From Acidobacteriota bacterium (GTDB lineage: Bacteria > Acidobacteriota > Terriglobia > Terriglobales > Acidobacteriaceae): a DNA stretch of 5,234 nucleotides. The translations under genes and the position numbers were made by a program. Shown piece after piece: positions 1 through 4,798 of this stretch. The stretch is taken from the NCBI GenBank assembly GCA_021798655.1, contig JAJZFE010000068.1, positions 1 through 5,234 of the forward strand, given 5' to 3'. Under the pieces are notes generated by a model. It had not been told where the DNA came from. It saw only the letters and a program-made list of their open reading frames with translations, and searched no databases. Within the stretch, counting starts at the first letter, position 1, and every line of letters begins with the position of its first letter.

Positions 1-64
1 GAACCAGCTGCTCGACGACTCCAGCTCGAACACAGACGACTCGGCAACTCCGCCCACCACCTAG
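1..64 (+). CDS. C-terminal end of an unidentified protein (5' truncated by window edge)
   Basis: Reading from base 2, the sequence gives 20 codons ending in TAG at 62-64. The C-terminal tail is hydrophilic and rich in Asp, Ser and Thr (it ends DDSATPPTT). Seventeen of the 20 codons end in G or C, matching the other genes here, whereas frame 1 gives A/T-ending Arg and Ala codons (CGA, GCT). That makes this frame the likely coding one. The tail looks disordered and carries no recognisable motif, so no function can be assigned. No terminator hairpin is visible just downstream. Confidence 0.5.
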   Translation, partial: NQLLDDSSSNTDDSATPPTT

Positions 65-99
65 GCAACCTCTGATCCAGTCCGGACAACGTATTTTTG

Positions 100-155
100 T
101 TTGTCACTCCCGCTTTGTGATTCCCGCTTTGTCACTTCCGATTTGTCATTCCCGC
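100..155. repeat. Four tandem 14-bp degenerate units, consensus TTTGTCAYTCCCGC
   Basis: Units at 100-113, 114-127, 128-141 and 142-155 read TTTGTCACTCCCGC, TTTGTGATTCCCGC, TTTGTCACTTCCGA and TTTGTCATTCCCGC. They are directly abutting and differ at one to three positions. The last unit continues into an inverted complement (see 148-162). The same arm, TTGTCATTCC, occurs again at 4014-4023 in front of the deacetylase gene. The array therefore looks like a tandem expansion of the left half of a dispersed palindromic repeat. Confidence 0.85.
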
Positions 156-170
156 AGGGAATCTGCGTTT
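142..170. repeat. Palindromic dispersed repeat, short form (hairpin ATTCCC-GCA-GGGAAT)
   Basis: ATTCCC (148-153) and GGGAAT (157-162) are perfect reverse complements around a 3-nt GCA loop. Flanks TTTGTC on the left and CTGCGTTT on the right match those of the longer copy at 4013-4049 (TTGTC and CTGCATTT). The two copies differ mainly in the central insert. The layout resembles REP-type intergenic repeats, but that classification is inferred from two copies only. No U-tract follows, so it does not look like an intrinsic terminator. Confidence 0.7.
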
Positions 171-297
171 TGTCGGACACGGCAAGCACTGTACGGGACT
201 CGATCAGACGCTCCCTGGCTTGTATCCGCTTCGGCTCTGCGCTGCGGCGGGACAAAAATCGCCACCCCCACCACCCCCCGGGTAGCTGTCGGTTCGC

Positions 298-303
298 TAT
301 CAT
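298..303 (+). promoter_or_regulatory. Possible -10 box (TATCAT) for the DUF3106-type gene
   Basis: TATCAT sits in the context TTCGCTATCATG, which resembles the context of the candidate -10 box before the peroxiredoxin gene (CTCGCTATACTG). No credible -35 hexamer lies 16-18 bp upstream; that position is cytosine-rich. If used, transcription would start near 310 and leave a leader of about 130 nt before the ATG at 442. Confidence 0.3.
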
Positions 304-441
304 GGGGCGAACTCATGAAGTCGCATTGCAGTCCTGCTTCACCTTACGGCGCTCCCTGCAACGGCCGCTGAACGCACAGCCTGTCCACCGGATACGCCGC
401 AACACTGCTCCACCTGCTTCGCCGCTCTCCCTGAATCTACG

Positions 442-1110
442 ATGCCCCTGTCGCCTCGAACCCGGACGCTCTTCCGCCTCGGCCTCATCGCCGCAGTGGG
501 GCTGTGTGCGTGCGGCATCGCCGGGGCGCAGCGTCGAGTGCGTATCGCGTCCGCCGGCTACTACGGCTCGCAGCGCGCGCAGCCGCGCATTCCGCAGCGG
601 GCGCTGGGGCCCCTGCAGCAGCAGAAGAACGTCGGCCCCAATCCCACGATCGGTCCCAACCCCGGCCCCCGCGGCGAGCACCTGGCCGAGTGGATGAACG
701 CCCACCGCAACCTCACACCCGCGCAGCAGCAGCAGGCCCTGCAGAACGAGCCCGGCTTCCGCGACCTGCCCCAGCAGACCCAGCAGCGGTACCGCGAGCG
801 GCTCGCGCAGCTCAACGCCATGAACCCCCAGCAGCGCGAGAACACCGTGCGCAACATCGAGAACATGGAGCGCCTGAATCCGCAGCAGCGTGGCCAGGTG
901 CGCGGCGCCATGCAGCAGCTCGGCGCTCTGCCGCCCGACCAGCGGCGCACCGTCGCCCGCACCTTTCGCCAGCTTCGCGACCTGCCGCCCGACCAGCGCG
1001 CCGCCGCCATGAGCCGCGTCCCGCTCAACGATGCGCAGCGCGCCACGCTCGGCAACCTCATGAGCGTCGAACCGATGCTGCCCCCGCCGGAACCGGCCCA
1101 GCCTCACTAG
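442..1110 (+). CDS. Secreted DUF3106-type Gln/Arg-rich repeat protein
   Basis: The product is a 222-residue protein of unknown function. Residues 1-29 form a Sec signal peptide: arginines at 6, 8 and 12, a hydrophobic core at 13-23, and a likely cleavage after AGA before Gln30. The mature protein is therefore exported to the periplasm or cell surface. A Pro/Gly-rich linker (about 64-77) leads to a segment containing HLAEWMNAHRNLTP. Four consecutive 18-residue units follow (109-126, 127-144, 145-162, 163-180), each opening with Leu or Met and then PQQ, PQQR or PPDQR. A degenerate fifth unit starts at 181. This pattern matches the DUF3106 family as I know it from acidobacterial genomes; helical repeats are inferred. 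The ATG at 442 is the only reasonable start, since an in-frame stop lies at 316-318 with no start codon between, but no clear Shine-Dalgarno precedes it. A lipoprotein reading through Cys24 is possible but its lipobox (LCAC) is poor. The family call is fairly secure; the role is unknown. Confidence 0.85.
   Translation: MPLSPRTRTLFRLGLIAAVGLCACGIAGAQRRVRIASAGYYGSQRAQPRIPQRALGPLQQQKNVGPNPTIGPNPGPRGEHLAEWMNAHRNLTPAQQQQALQNEPGFRDLPQQTQQRYRERLAQLNAMNPQQRENTVRNIENMERLNPQQRGQVRGAMQQLGALPPDQRRTVARTFRQLRDLPPDQRAAAMSRVPLNDAQRATLGNLMSVEPMLPPPEPAQPH
766..981 (+). repeat. Four in-frame 54-bp coding repeats (18-aa units)
   Basis: Within the DUF3106-type gene, units of exactly 18 codons follow each other with no gaps. 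Their openings are LPQQTQQR, MNPQQREN, LNPQQRGQ and LPPDQRRT. Conservation is in the first six residues and in hydrophobic positions near residues 13 and 16. The similarity is clear at protein level but weak at DNA level. This points to old duplication or selection for periodic structure rather than recent slippage. Confidence 0.75.
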
Positions 1111-1223
1111 CCAGCCGCGCAAATTCGTCGACACGTCACTGCTTCGGTACCCTCGTCACCTGTACCGCATCAACACCGCGCACGCCGACTCGCCGCGTAG
1201 CTGTATATGCCGTTTAGCCGCTT

Positions 1224-1238
1224 CAATCGCGGCGATTG
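1224..1238. promoter_or_regulatory. Near-perfect 15-bp palindrome CAATCGC-G-GCGATTG
   Basis: CAATCGC (1224-1230) and GCGATTG (1232-1238) are exact reverse complements around a single central G. A one-base loop makes an RNA hairpin of full stem length unlikely. The symmetry fits a homodimeric regulator's operator better. It lies 114 bp after the DUF3106-type gene and 357 bp before the phosphorylase gene. No matching regulator is in the window. Confidence 0.3.
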
Positions 1239-1575
1239 TGGCGCACCTGCCGCACCATCCACAGCCTAACCAGCGTCATTGCACCGGATAGCAAACCGCA
1301 CGCCCGAGTGCCAGTCATCCGGCGCAGCTTCGCACTGCTGAAAACTGTTGTCTGCCGAAGTTTTTCCGATACATCTCCACAACGGCGGCGCGTTTCGCGG
1401 CGTCGATTTGCCGCCAGATTCAGCCCGTCGCAGCTGCGAACCTTGCTACATTGGTAGATATCGAATGACAACAAACACACGCGTCATCGACCTGCAGCAC
1501 CTGTAGCGCTGCCAGCCAGTCTCTGGCGAACTTCGAGATCACACGGCGTCAGCCTGCTGCCGCCGTCTCTCCCTT

Positions 1576-1581
1576 AAAGGA
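1576..1581 (+). promoter_or_regulatory. Ribosome binding site (AAAGGA) of the phosphorylase gene
   Basis: AAAGGA lies 14 nt before the ATG at 1596, which is longer than the usual 5-10 nt. It is the only purine-rich candidate upstream. An in-frame TAA at 1575-1577 blocks any longer N-terminus, so the ATG at 1596 is well supported whatever the spacing. Confidence 0.5.
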
Positions 1582-1595
1582 TCGAACCCAACCGC

Positions 1596-3344
1596 ATGAA
1601 TCAACCTGACTTCGACATTACCGAACGCAAGATCGCTTACTTCTCCATGGAGATCGCTCTCTCCAAGTCTCTGCCCACCTACTCCGGTGGTCTGGGCATG
1701 TTGGCCGGCGATACCCTCCGTTCGGCCGCCGACATGGGCGCCAACCTCGTCGCTGTCTCTCTCGTGCATCGCCGCGGCTACTTCCGCCAGCACCTCGACG
1801 CCACCGGCCAGCAGACCGAGTCCGACGTTCCCTGGACGCCTGAGGCCCTGCCCGCCGCCGCGCAGAGCATCGTCCTCCGCCTGCAGAGCCGCGACATCAC
1901 CCTGCGCGCCTGGCGCTTCGACGTCGTCGGCGTCACCGGCCACATCATCCCGGTCTTCCTGCTTGACTCCGACGTTGAAGGCAACGACCCCTGGGACCGC
2001 CGCCTCACCGACCATCTCTACGGCGGCGATACGTACTACCGCCTCTGCCAGGAGGCCATCCTCGGCCTCGGCGGCATCCATCTGCTGCACGCCCTCGGCT
2101 GCCAGCCCGAGGTCTGCCACATGAACGAGGGCCACGCCGCGCTGCTCACCATCGGCCTGCTGGAGTCGCGCCTCGCGCCCTCCCCGCTCTCCGCCGCCAC
2201 CGACGAAGACGCAGCCGCCGTCCGCGAGCAGTGCGTCTTCACCACGCACACGCCCGTCCCCGCCGGGCACGACAAGTTCGGCGTCGACCAGCTCATCAAC
2301 GTCCTCGGCCACGAGCGCGCCACCACCATCGACCGCTTCGGCGGCCTGCACGACGGCCTGTTCAACGTCACCTACCTCGCGCTGCACTTCGCCCGCTACG
2401 TCAACGGCGTCGCCATGCAGCACGGCAAGGTCTCGCAGGCCATGTTCCCCGGCTACGACATCCACGCCATCACCAACGGCGTCCACGCCGCGACGTGGCT
2501 CTCGGCTGACTTCCAGGAGCTCTTCGACAAGGAGATCCCCAACTGGCGCCTCGACAACAACTACTTCCGCTCGGTCTACGGCATGGAGCCGGCCATCATC
2601 GAGCAGACCCACGCCATCGGCCAGCAGCGCCTCTTCGCCACCATCAAGGAGCGCACCGGCGTTGAGCTGGACCCCAACATCCTCACCCTCGGCTTCGCCC
2701 GCCGCGTGGCCACCTACAAGCGCGTCACGCTGCTCTTCCAGCAGCCCGAGCGCCTGCTGCAGATCGCCGAAGCCCTCGGCGGCCTGCAGATCGTCTTCGC
2801 CGGCAAGGCCCACCCCGCCGACAACGCCGGCAAGGCCCTCATCCGCGAGGTCTTCGCCGACGCGCAGAGGCTCAACAACTCCAAGCTGAAGATTCTTTAC
2901 CTCGAAAACTACGACTGGGAGCTCGGCGAGCAGCTCACCAACGGCGTCGATGTCTGGATGAACACGCCGCTGCGTCCGTATGAGGCCTCCGGCACCAGCG
3001 GCATGAAGGCCGCGCTCAACGGCGTCCCGTCGCTCTCGGTCCTCGACGGCTGGTGGATCGAAGGCTGCGCGGAGAACGTCACCGGCTGGGCCATCCCCGA
3101 CCTCGACAACGAGGCCGCTGAGGCCGACGCCCTGTACACGAAGATCGAGCACTCCATCGCCCCGATCTTCAACGACAAGGCCGCCTGGGCCGAGCTGCAG
3201 CGCCACTGCATCGGTATGAACGGCAGCTTCTTCAACACCCACCGGATGCTGGCGCAGTACATCTCCAACGCCTACTTCCCGCTCATCCCGGCGCTGGCGC
3301 TGCAGACCCAGCGCGCCGCCGAGCCACAGCCCGTCCTCGCCTAG
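1596..3344 (+). CDS. glgP: Alpha-glucan phosphorylase (GT35), short form
   Basis: This is a 582-residue cytoplasmic, pyridoxal-phosphate-dependent phosphorylase. It would release glucose 1-phosphate from the non-reducing ends of glycogen or maltodextrins. Visible motifs, in order, are YSGGLGMLAGD (29-39), NEGHAA (177-182), TTHTPVPAGHDKF (216-228), TNGVHAATW (293-301), GFARRVATYKR (366-376) and SGTSGMKAALNG (465-476). The last corresponds to the SGTGNMKFMLNG block of classical glycogen phosphorylases, making Lys471 the PLP-binding lysine. At 582 residues it is far shorter than classical GlgP (about 800-850). It begins almost directly with the first catalytic block, so it lacks the N-terminal DUF3417 extension found in many relatives. 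The overall pattern fits the 'alpha-glucan family phosphorylase' subgroup. An in-frame TAA at 1575-1577 fixes the start. It stands alone between a 485-base leader region and a strong terminator-like hairpin, with no other glycogen genes in view. Glycogen versus maltodextrin preference cannot be read from sequence alone. Confidence 0.93.
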   Translation: MNQPDFDITERKIAYFSMEIALSKSLPTYSGGLGMLAGDTLRSAADMGANLVAVSLVHRRGYFRQHLDATGQQTESDVPWTPEALPAAAQSIVLRLQSRDITLRAWRFDVVGVTGHIIPVFLLDSDVEGNDPWDRRLTDHLYGGDTYYRLCQEAILGLGGIHLLHALGCQPEVCHMNEGHAALLTIGLLESRLAPSPLSAATDEDAAAVREQCVFTTHTPVPAGHDKFGVDQLINVLGHERATTIDRFGGLHDGLFNVTYLALHFARYVNGVAMQHGKVSQAMFPGYDIHAITNGVHAATWLSADFQELFDKEIPNWRLDNNYFRSVYGMEPAIIEQTHAIGQQRLFATIKERTGVELDPNILTLGFARRVATYKRVTLLFQQPERLLQIAEALGGLQIVFAGKAHPADNAGKALIREVFADAQRLNNSKLKILYLENYDWELGEQLTNGVDVWMNTPLRPYEASGTSGMKAALNGVPSLSVLDGWWIEGCAENVTGWAIPDLDNEAAEADALYTKIEHSIAPIFNDKAAWAELQRHCIGMNGSFFNTHRMLAQYISNAYFPLIPALALQTQRAAEPQPVLA

Positions 3345-3360
3345 CGGACGGTCATCCATC

Positions 3361-3395
3361 GCGAAGACGCCTCGCAGACTGCGGGGCGTCTTTGT
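3361..3395 (+). terminator. Strong intrinsic terminator-like hairpin after the phosphorylase gene
   Basis: AAGACGCC (3364-3371), T3372 and CGCA (3373-3376) pair with TGCG (3380-3383), G3384 and GGCGTCTT (3385-3392). This makes a continuous 13-bp stem, including one T-G wobble, closed by a GAC loop. One or two further weak pairs extend the base. The 3' side runs into TTTGTCTT, an interrupted U-tract. The hairpin starts 16 nt after the phosphorylase stop codon. Confidence 0.75.
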
Positions 3396-3407
3396 CTTGG
3401 CACTCGC

Positions 3408-3413
3408 TATACT
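3408..3413 (+). promoter_or_regulatory. Possible -10 box (TATACT) of the peroxiredoxin gene
   Basis: TATACT matches the housekeeping -10 consensus at five of six positions and lies just after the upstream terminator hairpin. Transcription would start near 3420, leaving a leader of about 25 nt before the ATG at 3445. No -35 hexamer sits at proper spacing, because that position falls inside the hairpin's 3' arm. TTGGCA at 3397-3402 is far too close to serve as one. Confidence 0.45.
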
Positions 3414-3434
3414 GATCATCGAAGCGCATCCCGC

Positions 3435-3440
3435 AGGAGA
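3435..3440 (+). promoter_or_regulatory. Ribosome binding site (AGGAGA) that fixes the peroxiredoxin start
   Basis: AGGAGA ends 4 nt before the ATG at 3445. It supports that ATG over the in-frame TTG at 3397. The TTG start would add 16 residues, has no Shine-Dalgarno, and lies upstream of the candidate -10 box. Confidence 0.8.
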
Positions 3441-3444
3441 ACAC

Positions 3445-3903
3445 ATGCAGCCCGGCGACCTCATCGAAGACTTCACCCTCCCCGACCAGGACGGCACCCC
3501 CGTCACGCTCTCCCAGTTCGCCGGCTCGCCCGTCGTGCTCTTCTTCTACCCCCGCGCCGACACGCCCGGCTGCACCATCGAAGCCTGCGGCTTCCGCGAC
3601 CACTTCGCAAAGCTCAAGAAGGCCGGCGTCGTCGTCCTCGGCATCTCCCGCGACACCGTCAAGGCGCAGAAAAAATTTGCCACGAAGTACGACCTCAACT
3701 ACCCGCTCCTCGCCGACGACCAGATGCTGCTCATCAAGCGCTTCGACCTCCTCAAGGAGAAGAAGATGTACGGCAAGCCCGTCACCGGCGTCGCCCGCAC
3801 CACCTACCTCATCGGCCCGGACCAGAAGCTGATCCACGTCTTCGAAAACGTCAAACCCGAAGGCCACGCCGAAGAGGTCCTGGCCCTGCTCAAGAAAAAG
3901 TAG
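3445..3903 (+). CDS. bcp: Thioredoxin-dependent peroxiredoxin, Bcp/PrxQ type
   Basis: The product is a 152-residue cytoplasmic peroxidase that would reduce hydrogen peroxide and organic hydroperoxides, with thioredoxin regenerating the enzyme. The N-terminus (GDLIEDFTLPDQDG) is the typical AhpC/TSA-fold opening. The active site PRADTPGCTIEACGFRD carries the PxxxTxxC signature: Pro36, Thr40 and peroxidatic Cys43. Cys48 follows five residues later, the resolving-cysteine arrangement of Bcp/PrxQ enzymes, so this is an atypical 2-Cys type. Arg118 in GVARTTYLI matches the conserved catalytic arginine. Length is normal for the family and no signal peptide is present. The ATG at 3445 is chosen for its AGGAGA five bases or so upstream. 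A terminator-like hairpin and a possible -10 box precede it, so it is probably transcribed alone. No hairpin terminator is seen downstream, where a repeat mosaic begins. Confidence 0.95.
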   Translation: MQPGDLIEDFTLPDQDGTPVTLSQFAGSPVVLFFYPRADTPGCTIEACGFRDHFAKLKKAGVVVLGISRDTVKAQKKFATKYDLNYPLLADDQMLLIKRFDLLKEKKMYGKPVTGVARTTYLIGPDQKLIHVFENVKPEGHAEEVLALLKKK

Positions 3904-3910
3904 CCGCCGT

Positions 3911-3954
3911 CTCCTCTGCGCCCTCCGCGAGCCCACCGCGCCCTCTGCGTTAAA
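3911..3954. repeat. Short-period degenerate repeat, CCTCYGCG units
   Basis: Four related octamers are spaced 9, 11 and 9 bases apart: CCTCTGCG (3913), CCTCCGCG (3922), CCACCGCG (3933) and CCTCTGCG (3942). The element ends in TTAAA. It resembles a CTCTGCG...GTTAAA intergenic repeat that I recall from many bacterial genomes; that link is memory, not a search. It begins 7 nt after the peroxiredoxin stop codon. Confidence 0.6.
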
Positions 3955-4008
3955 GCCGTTGCCGTTGCTCTTGTCGTTGCTCTTGCCTCTGTCGTTGCTC
4001 TTGTCTTT
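3955..4008. repeat. Array of nine degenerate hexamers (GYCGTT / GCTCTT type)
   Basis: The stretch divides exactly into nine 6-bp units: GCCGTT twice, then GCTCTT, GTCGTT, GCTCTT, GCCTCT, GTCGTT, GCTCTT and GTCTTT. A higher-order 18-bp period is visible, as GTCGTTGCTCTT recurs at 3973 and 3991. Apart from G as the first base of each unit and a few internal Gs, the strand is pyrimidine-rich. The array ends immediately before the ATG at 4009. Confidence 0.8.
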
Positions 4009-4012
4009 ATGT

Positions 4013-4049
4013 CTTGTCATTCCGCAGCGCAGCGGAGGAATCTGCATTT
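4013..4049. repeat. Palindromic dispersed repeat, long form, overlapping the deacetylase start
   Basis: The arms TTGTCATTCC and GGAATCTGCATTT flank a GC-rich centre. ATT (4019-4021) pairs with AAT (4039-4041) and CCGC (4022-4025) with GCGG (4032-4035), leaving AGG bulged. Alternatively ATTCC (4019-4023) pairs with GGAAT (4037-4041). The arms match the short copy at 142-170. This copy contains GGAGG, placed as a Shine-Dalgarno for the deacetylase gene. Confidence 0.7.
4034..4038 (+). promoter_or_regulatory. Repeat-borne Shine-Dalgarno (GGAGG) for a TTG start
   Basis: GGAGG lies 9 nt before the TTG at 4048, ideal spacing, and supports that start over the ATG at 4009. The ATG has only pyrimidine-rich hexamer sequence upstream. 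The motif sits in the 3' arm of the palindromic repeat, so folding of the repeat could mask it. Confidence 0.55.
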
Positions 4050-4773
4050 GAGCCTCACCACGACACTCATCGCCGCCGCCACCACCGCCGTCGCCACCGG
4101 CGGCACGCTCGCCTACGCCGCGCTCAGCCCCGGCGCGCAGCTCTTCGGCCACACGCTCATCACCGCGCCCAACCCCACGCAGGCCGCGCTCACCTACGAC
4201 GACGGCCCCAACGACGCCGCCACCGACGCGCTGCTCGATGTCCTCGCCCGCCACAACGCCCGCGCCACCTTCTTCATGCTCGGCAAGTACGTTCGCCAGC
4301 GTGCCGAGCTGGTCCGCCGCGTCGCCGCCGCCGGCCACCTCATCGGCAACCACACCGAGACCCACCCCTGGCTGCACCGCTGCTCCCCCGAGCGCGTCCG
4401 CGACGAGATCACCCGCTGCCAGCACGCGCTGGAGGACGTGCTCGGCGCGCCGGTCCACTACTTCCGTCCGCCCCACGGCGCGCGCCGCCCGGCCGTCTTC
4501 GCCGTCGCCCGCGAGCTGGAGCTGAAGGTCGTCCAATGGAACGCGATGGGCTGGGACTGGGAGCCGCTCACCCCGGAGCGCATCCTCGCCAACGTCACCC
4601 GCGGCATCACGCGTGCCCGCCGCCGCGGCGTCGCCGCCAACATCCTGCTGCACGACGGCGGCGACCGCGCCATGGGGGCCGACCGCTCCGCCACCGTCGC
4701 CGTCACCGACGCGCTGCTCGCCCGCTGGGCGCAGGACGGCACGCGCCCCGTCACGGTCGACGCCTGGCTCTGA
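4048..4773 (+). CDS. Polysaccharide deacetylase (NodB/CE4 family), membrane-anchored or exported
   Basis: The product is a 241-residue metal-dependent deacetylase that would remove acetyl groups from peptidoglycan, chitin-like or exopolysaccharide N-acetyl sugars. Numbered from the TTG start, all CE4 motifs are present: TYDDGP (49-54, Asp51/Asp52), HTETHP (102-107, metal-binding His102 and His106), RPPHGARRP (140-148), WNAMGWDWE (164-172) and LLHDGG (200-205, with His202). Residues 4-27 form one hydrophobic, Ala/Thr-rich segment, a signal anchor or signal peptide, so it probably acts outside the cytoplasm. The start is uncertain. TTG 4048 has GGAGG at good spacing. ATG 4009 would add 13 residues that are merely translated repeat, containing the gene's only CGG and AGG arginine codons. 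Those residues would, however, supply an RR before the hydrophobic segment. The substrate cannot be told from sequence. It faces a convergent tRNA gene 25 bp downstream. Confidence 0.88.
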   Translation: MSLTTTLIAAATTAVATGGTLAYAALSPGAQLFGHTLITAPNPTQAALTYDDGPNDAATDALLDVLARHNARATFFMLGKYVRQRAELVRRVAAAGHLIGNHTETHPWLHRCSPERVRDEITRCQHALEDVLGAPVHYFRPPHGARRPAVFAVARELELKVVQWNAMGWDWEPLTPERILANVTRGITRARRRGVAANILLHDGGDRAMGADRSATVAVTDALLARWAQDGTRPVTVDAWL

Positions 4774-4798
4774 AAACAAAGTTGTAAGAGGGGGGAAA

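Larger units (their letters stand above)
65..441. other. Intergenic region with tandem repeats, hairpin and possible promoter
   Basis: I see no convincing gene in these 377 bases. Open frames on both strands translate the repeat units and arginine-rich low-complexity sequence. The region holds four 14-bp tandem units (100-155), a 6-bp stem hairpin (148-162), a C-rich tract (262-279) and a possible -10 box (298-303). From about 310 to 441 it would be the untranslated leader of the DUF3106-type gene. Confidence 0.6.
1111..1595. other. Long intergenic region upstream of the phosphorylase gene
   Basis: These 485 bases hold no gene I can support. Two short open frames (about 1236-1457 on + and 1223-1480 on -) lack ATG starts, ribosome binding sites and recognisable motifs. 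The stretch from about 1240 to 1480 is visibly less GC-rich than the flanking genes. It contains a 15-bp palindrome (1224-1238) and ends in the ribosome binding site of the phosphorylase gene. No confident terminator for the DUF3106-type gene and no confident promoter could be picked out. A long 5' leader or an unrecognised small RNA cannot be excluded. Confidence 0.55.

Noticed and set aside
100..155. CRISPR array
   Set aside because: The 14-bp units abut directly with no spacers, and no cas genes are in the window.
61..303. Possible 80-residue protein on the minus strand near the left end
   Set aside because: Its second half is simply the translation of the 14-bp tandem repeat, and no family features appear.
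326..361. Hairpin TTGCAG...CTGCAA in the leader of the DUF3106-type gene
   Set aside because: The 6-bp stem has a loop of about 24 nt and could easily arise by chance. No U-tract or regulatory context supports it.
313..1134. 273-codon open frame on the minus strand
   Set aside because: It is antisense to the DUF3106-type gene, which has a clear signal peptide and an in-phase 18-residue repeat. The minus product shows no motif.
1348..1374. Promoter TTGTCT...ATACAT before the phosphorylase gene
   Set aside because: The spacer is only 15 bp and both hexamers are poor matches. It would also leave a leader of over 200 nt, so I do not support it as a feature.
1223..1480. Possible small gene on the minus strand (85 codons, GTG start)
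   Set aside because: It has no ATG start, no ribosome binding site, mixed codon use and no recognisable motif. The overlapping + strand frame at 1236-1457 is equally weak.
3398..3413. Sigma-54 promoter (TGGCAC at 3398)
   Set aside because: The -24-like TGGCAC is present, but at the correct distance there is ATAC instead of TTGC, so the -12 element is missing.
3397..3444. N-terminal extension of the peroxiredoxin from a TTG at 3397
   Set aside because: The extension lacks a Shine-Dalgarno, overlaps the candidate -10 box, and is not expected in Bcp/PrxQ proteins. The ATG at 3445 has AGGAGA at good spacing.
1539..3506. 655-codon open frame on the minus strand
   Set aside because: It lies opposite the phosphorylase gene, whose catalytic motifs are unmistakable. 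The minus product is a Val/Glu/Asp/Gly-rich translation typical of the antisense of GC-rich genes and has no recognisable domain.
3352..4779. 475-codon open frame on the minus strand
   Set aside because: It spans the antisense of both the peroxiredoxin and deacetylase genes and the repeat mosaic between them, which it translates as KSND-like runs. It is a shadow frame in GC-rich DNA.
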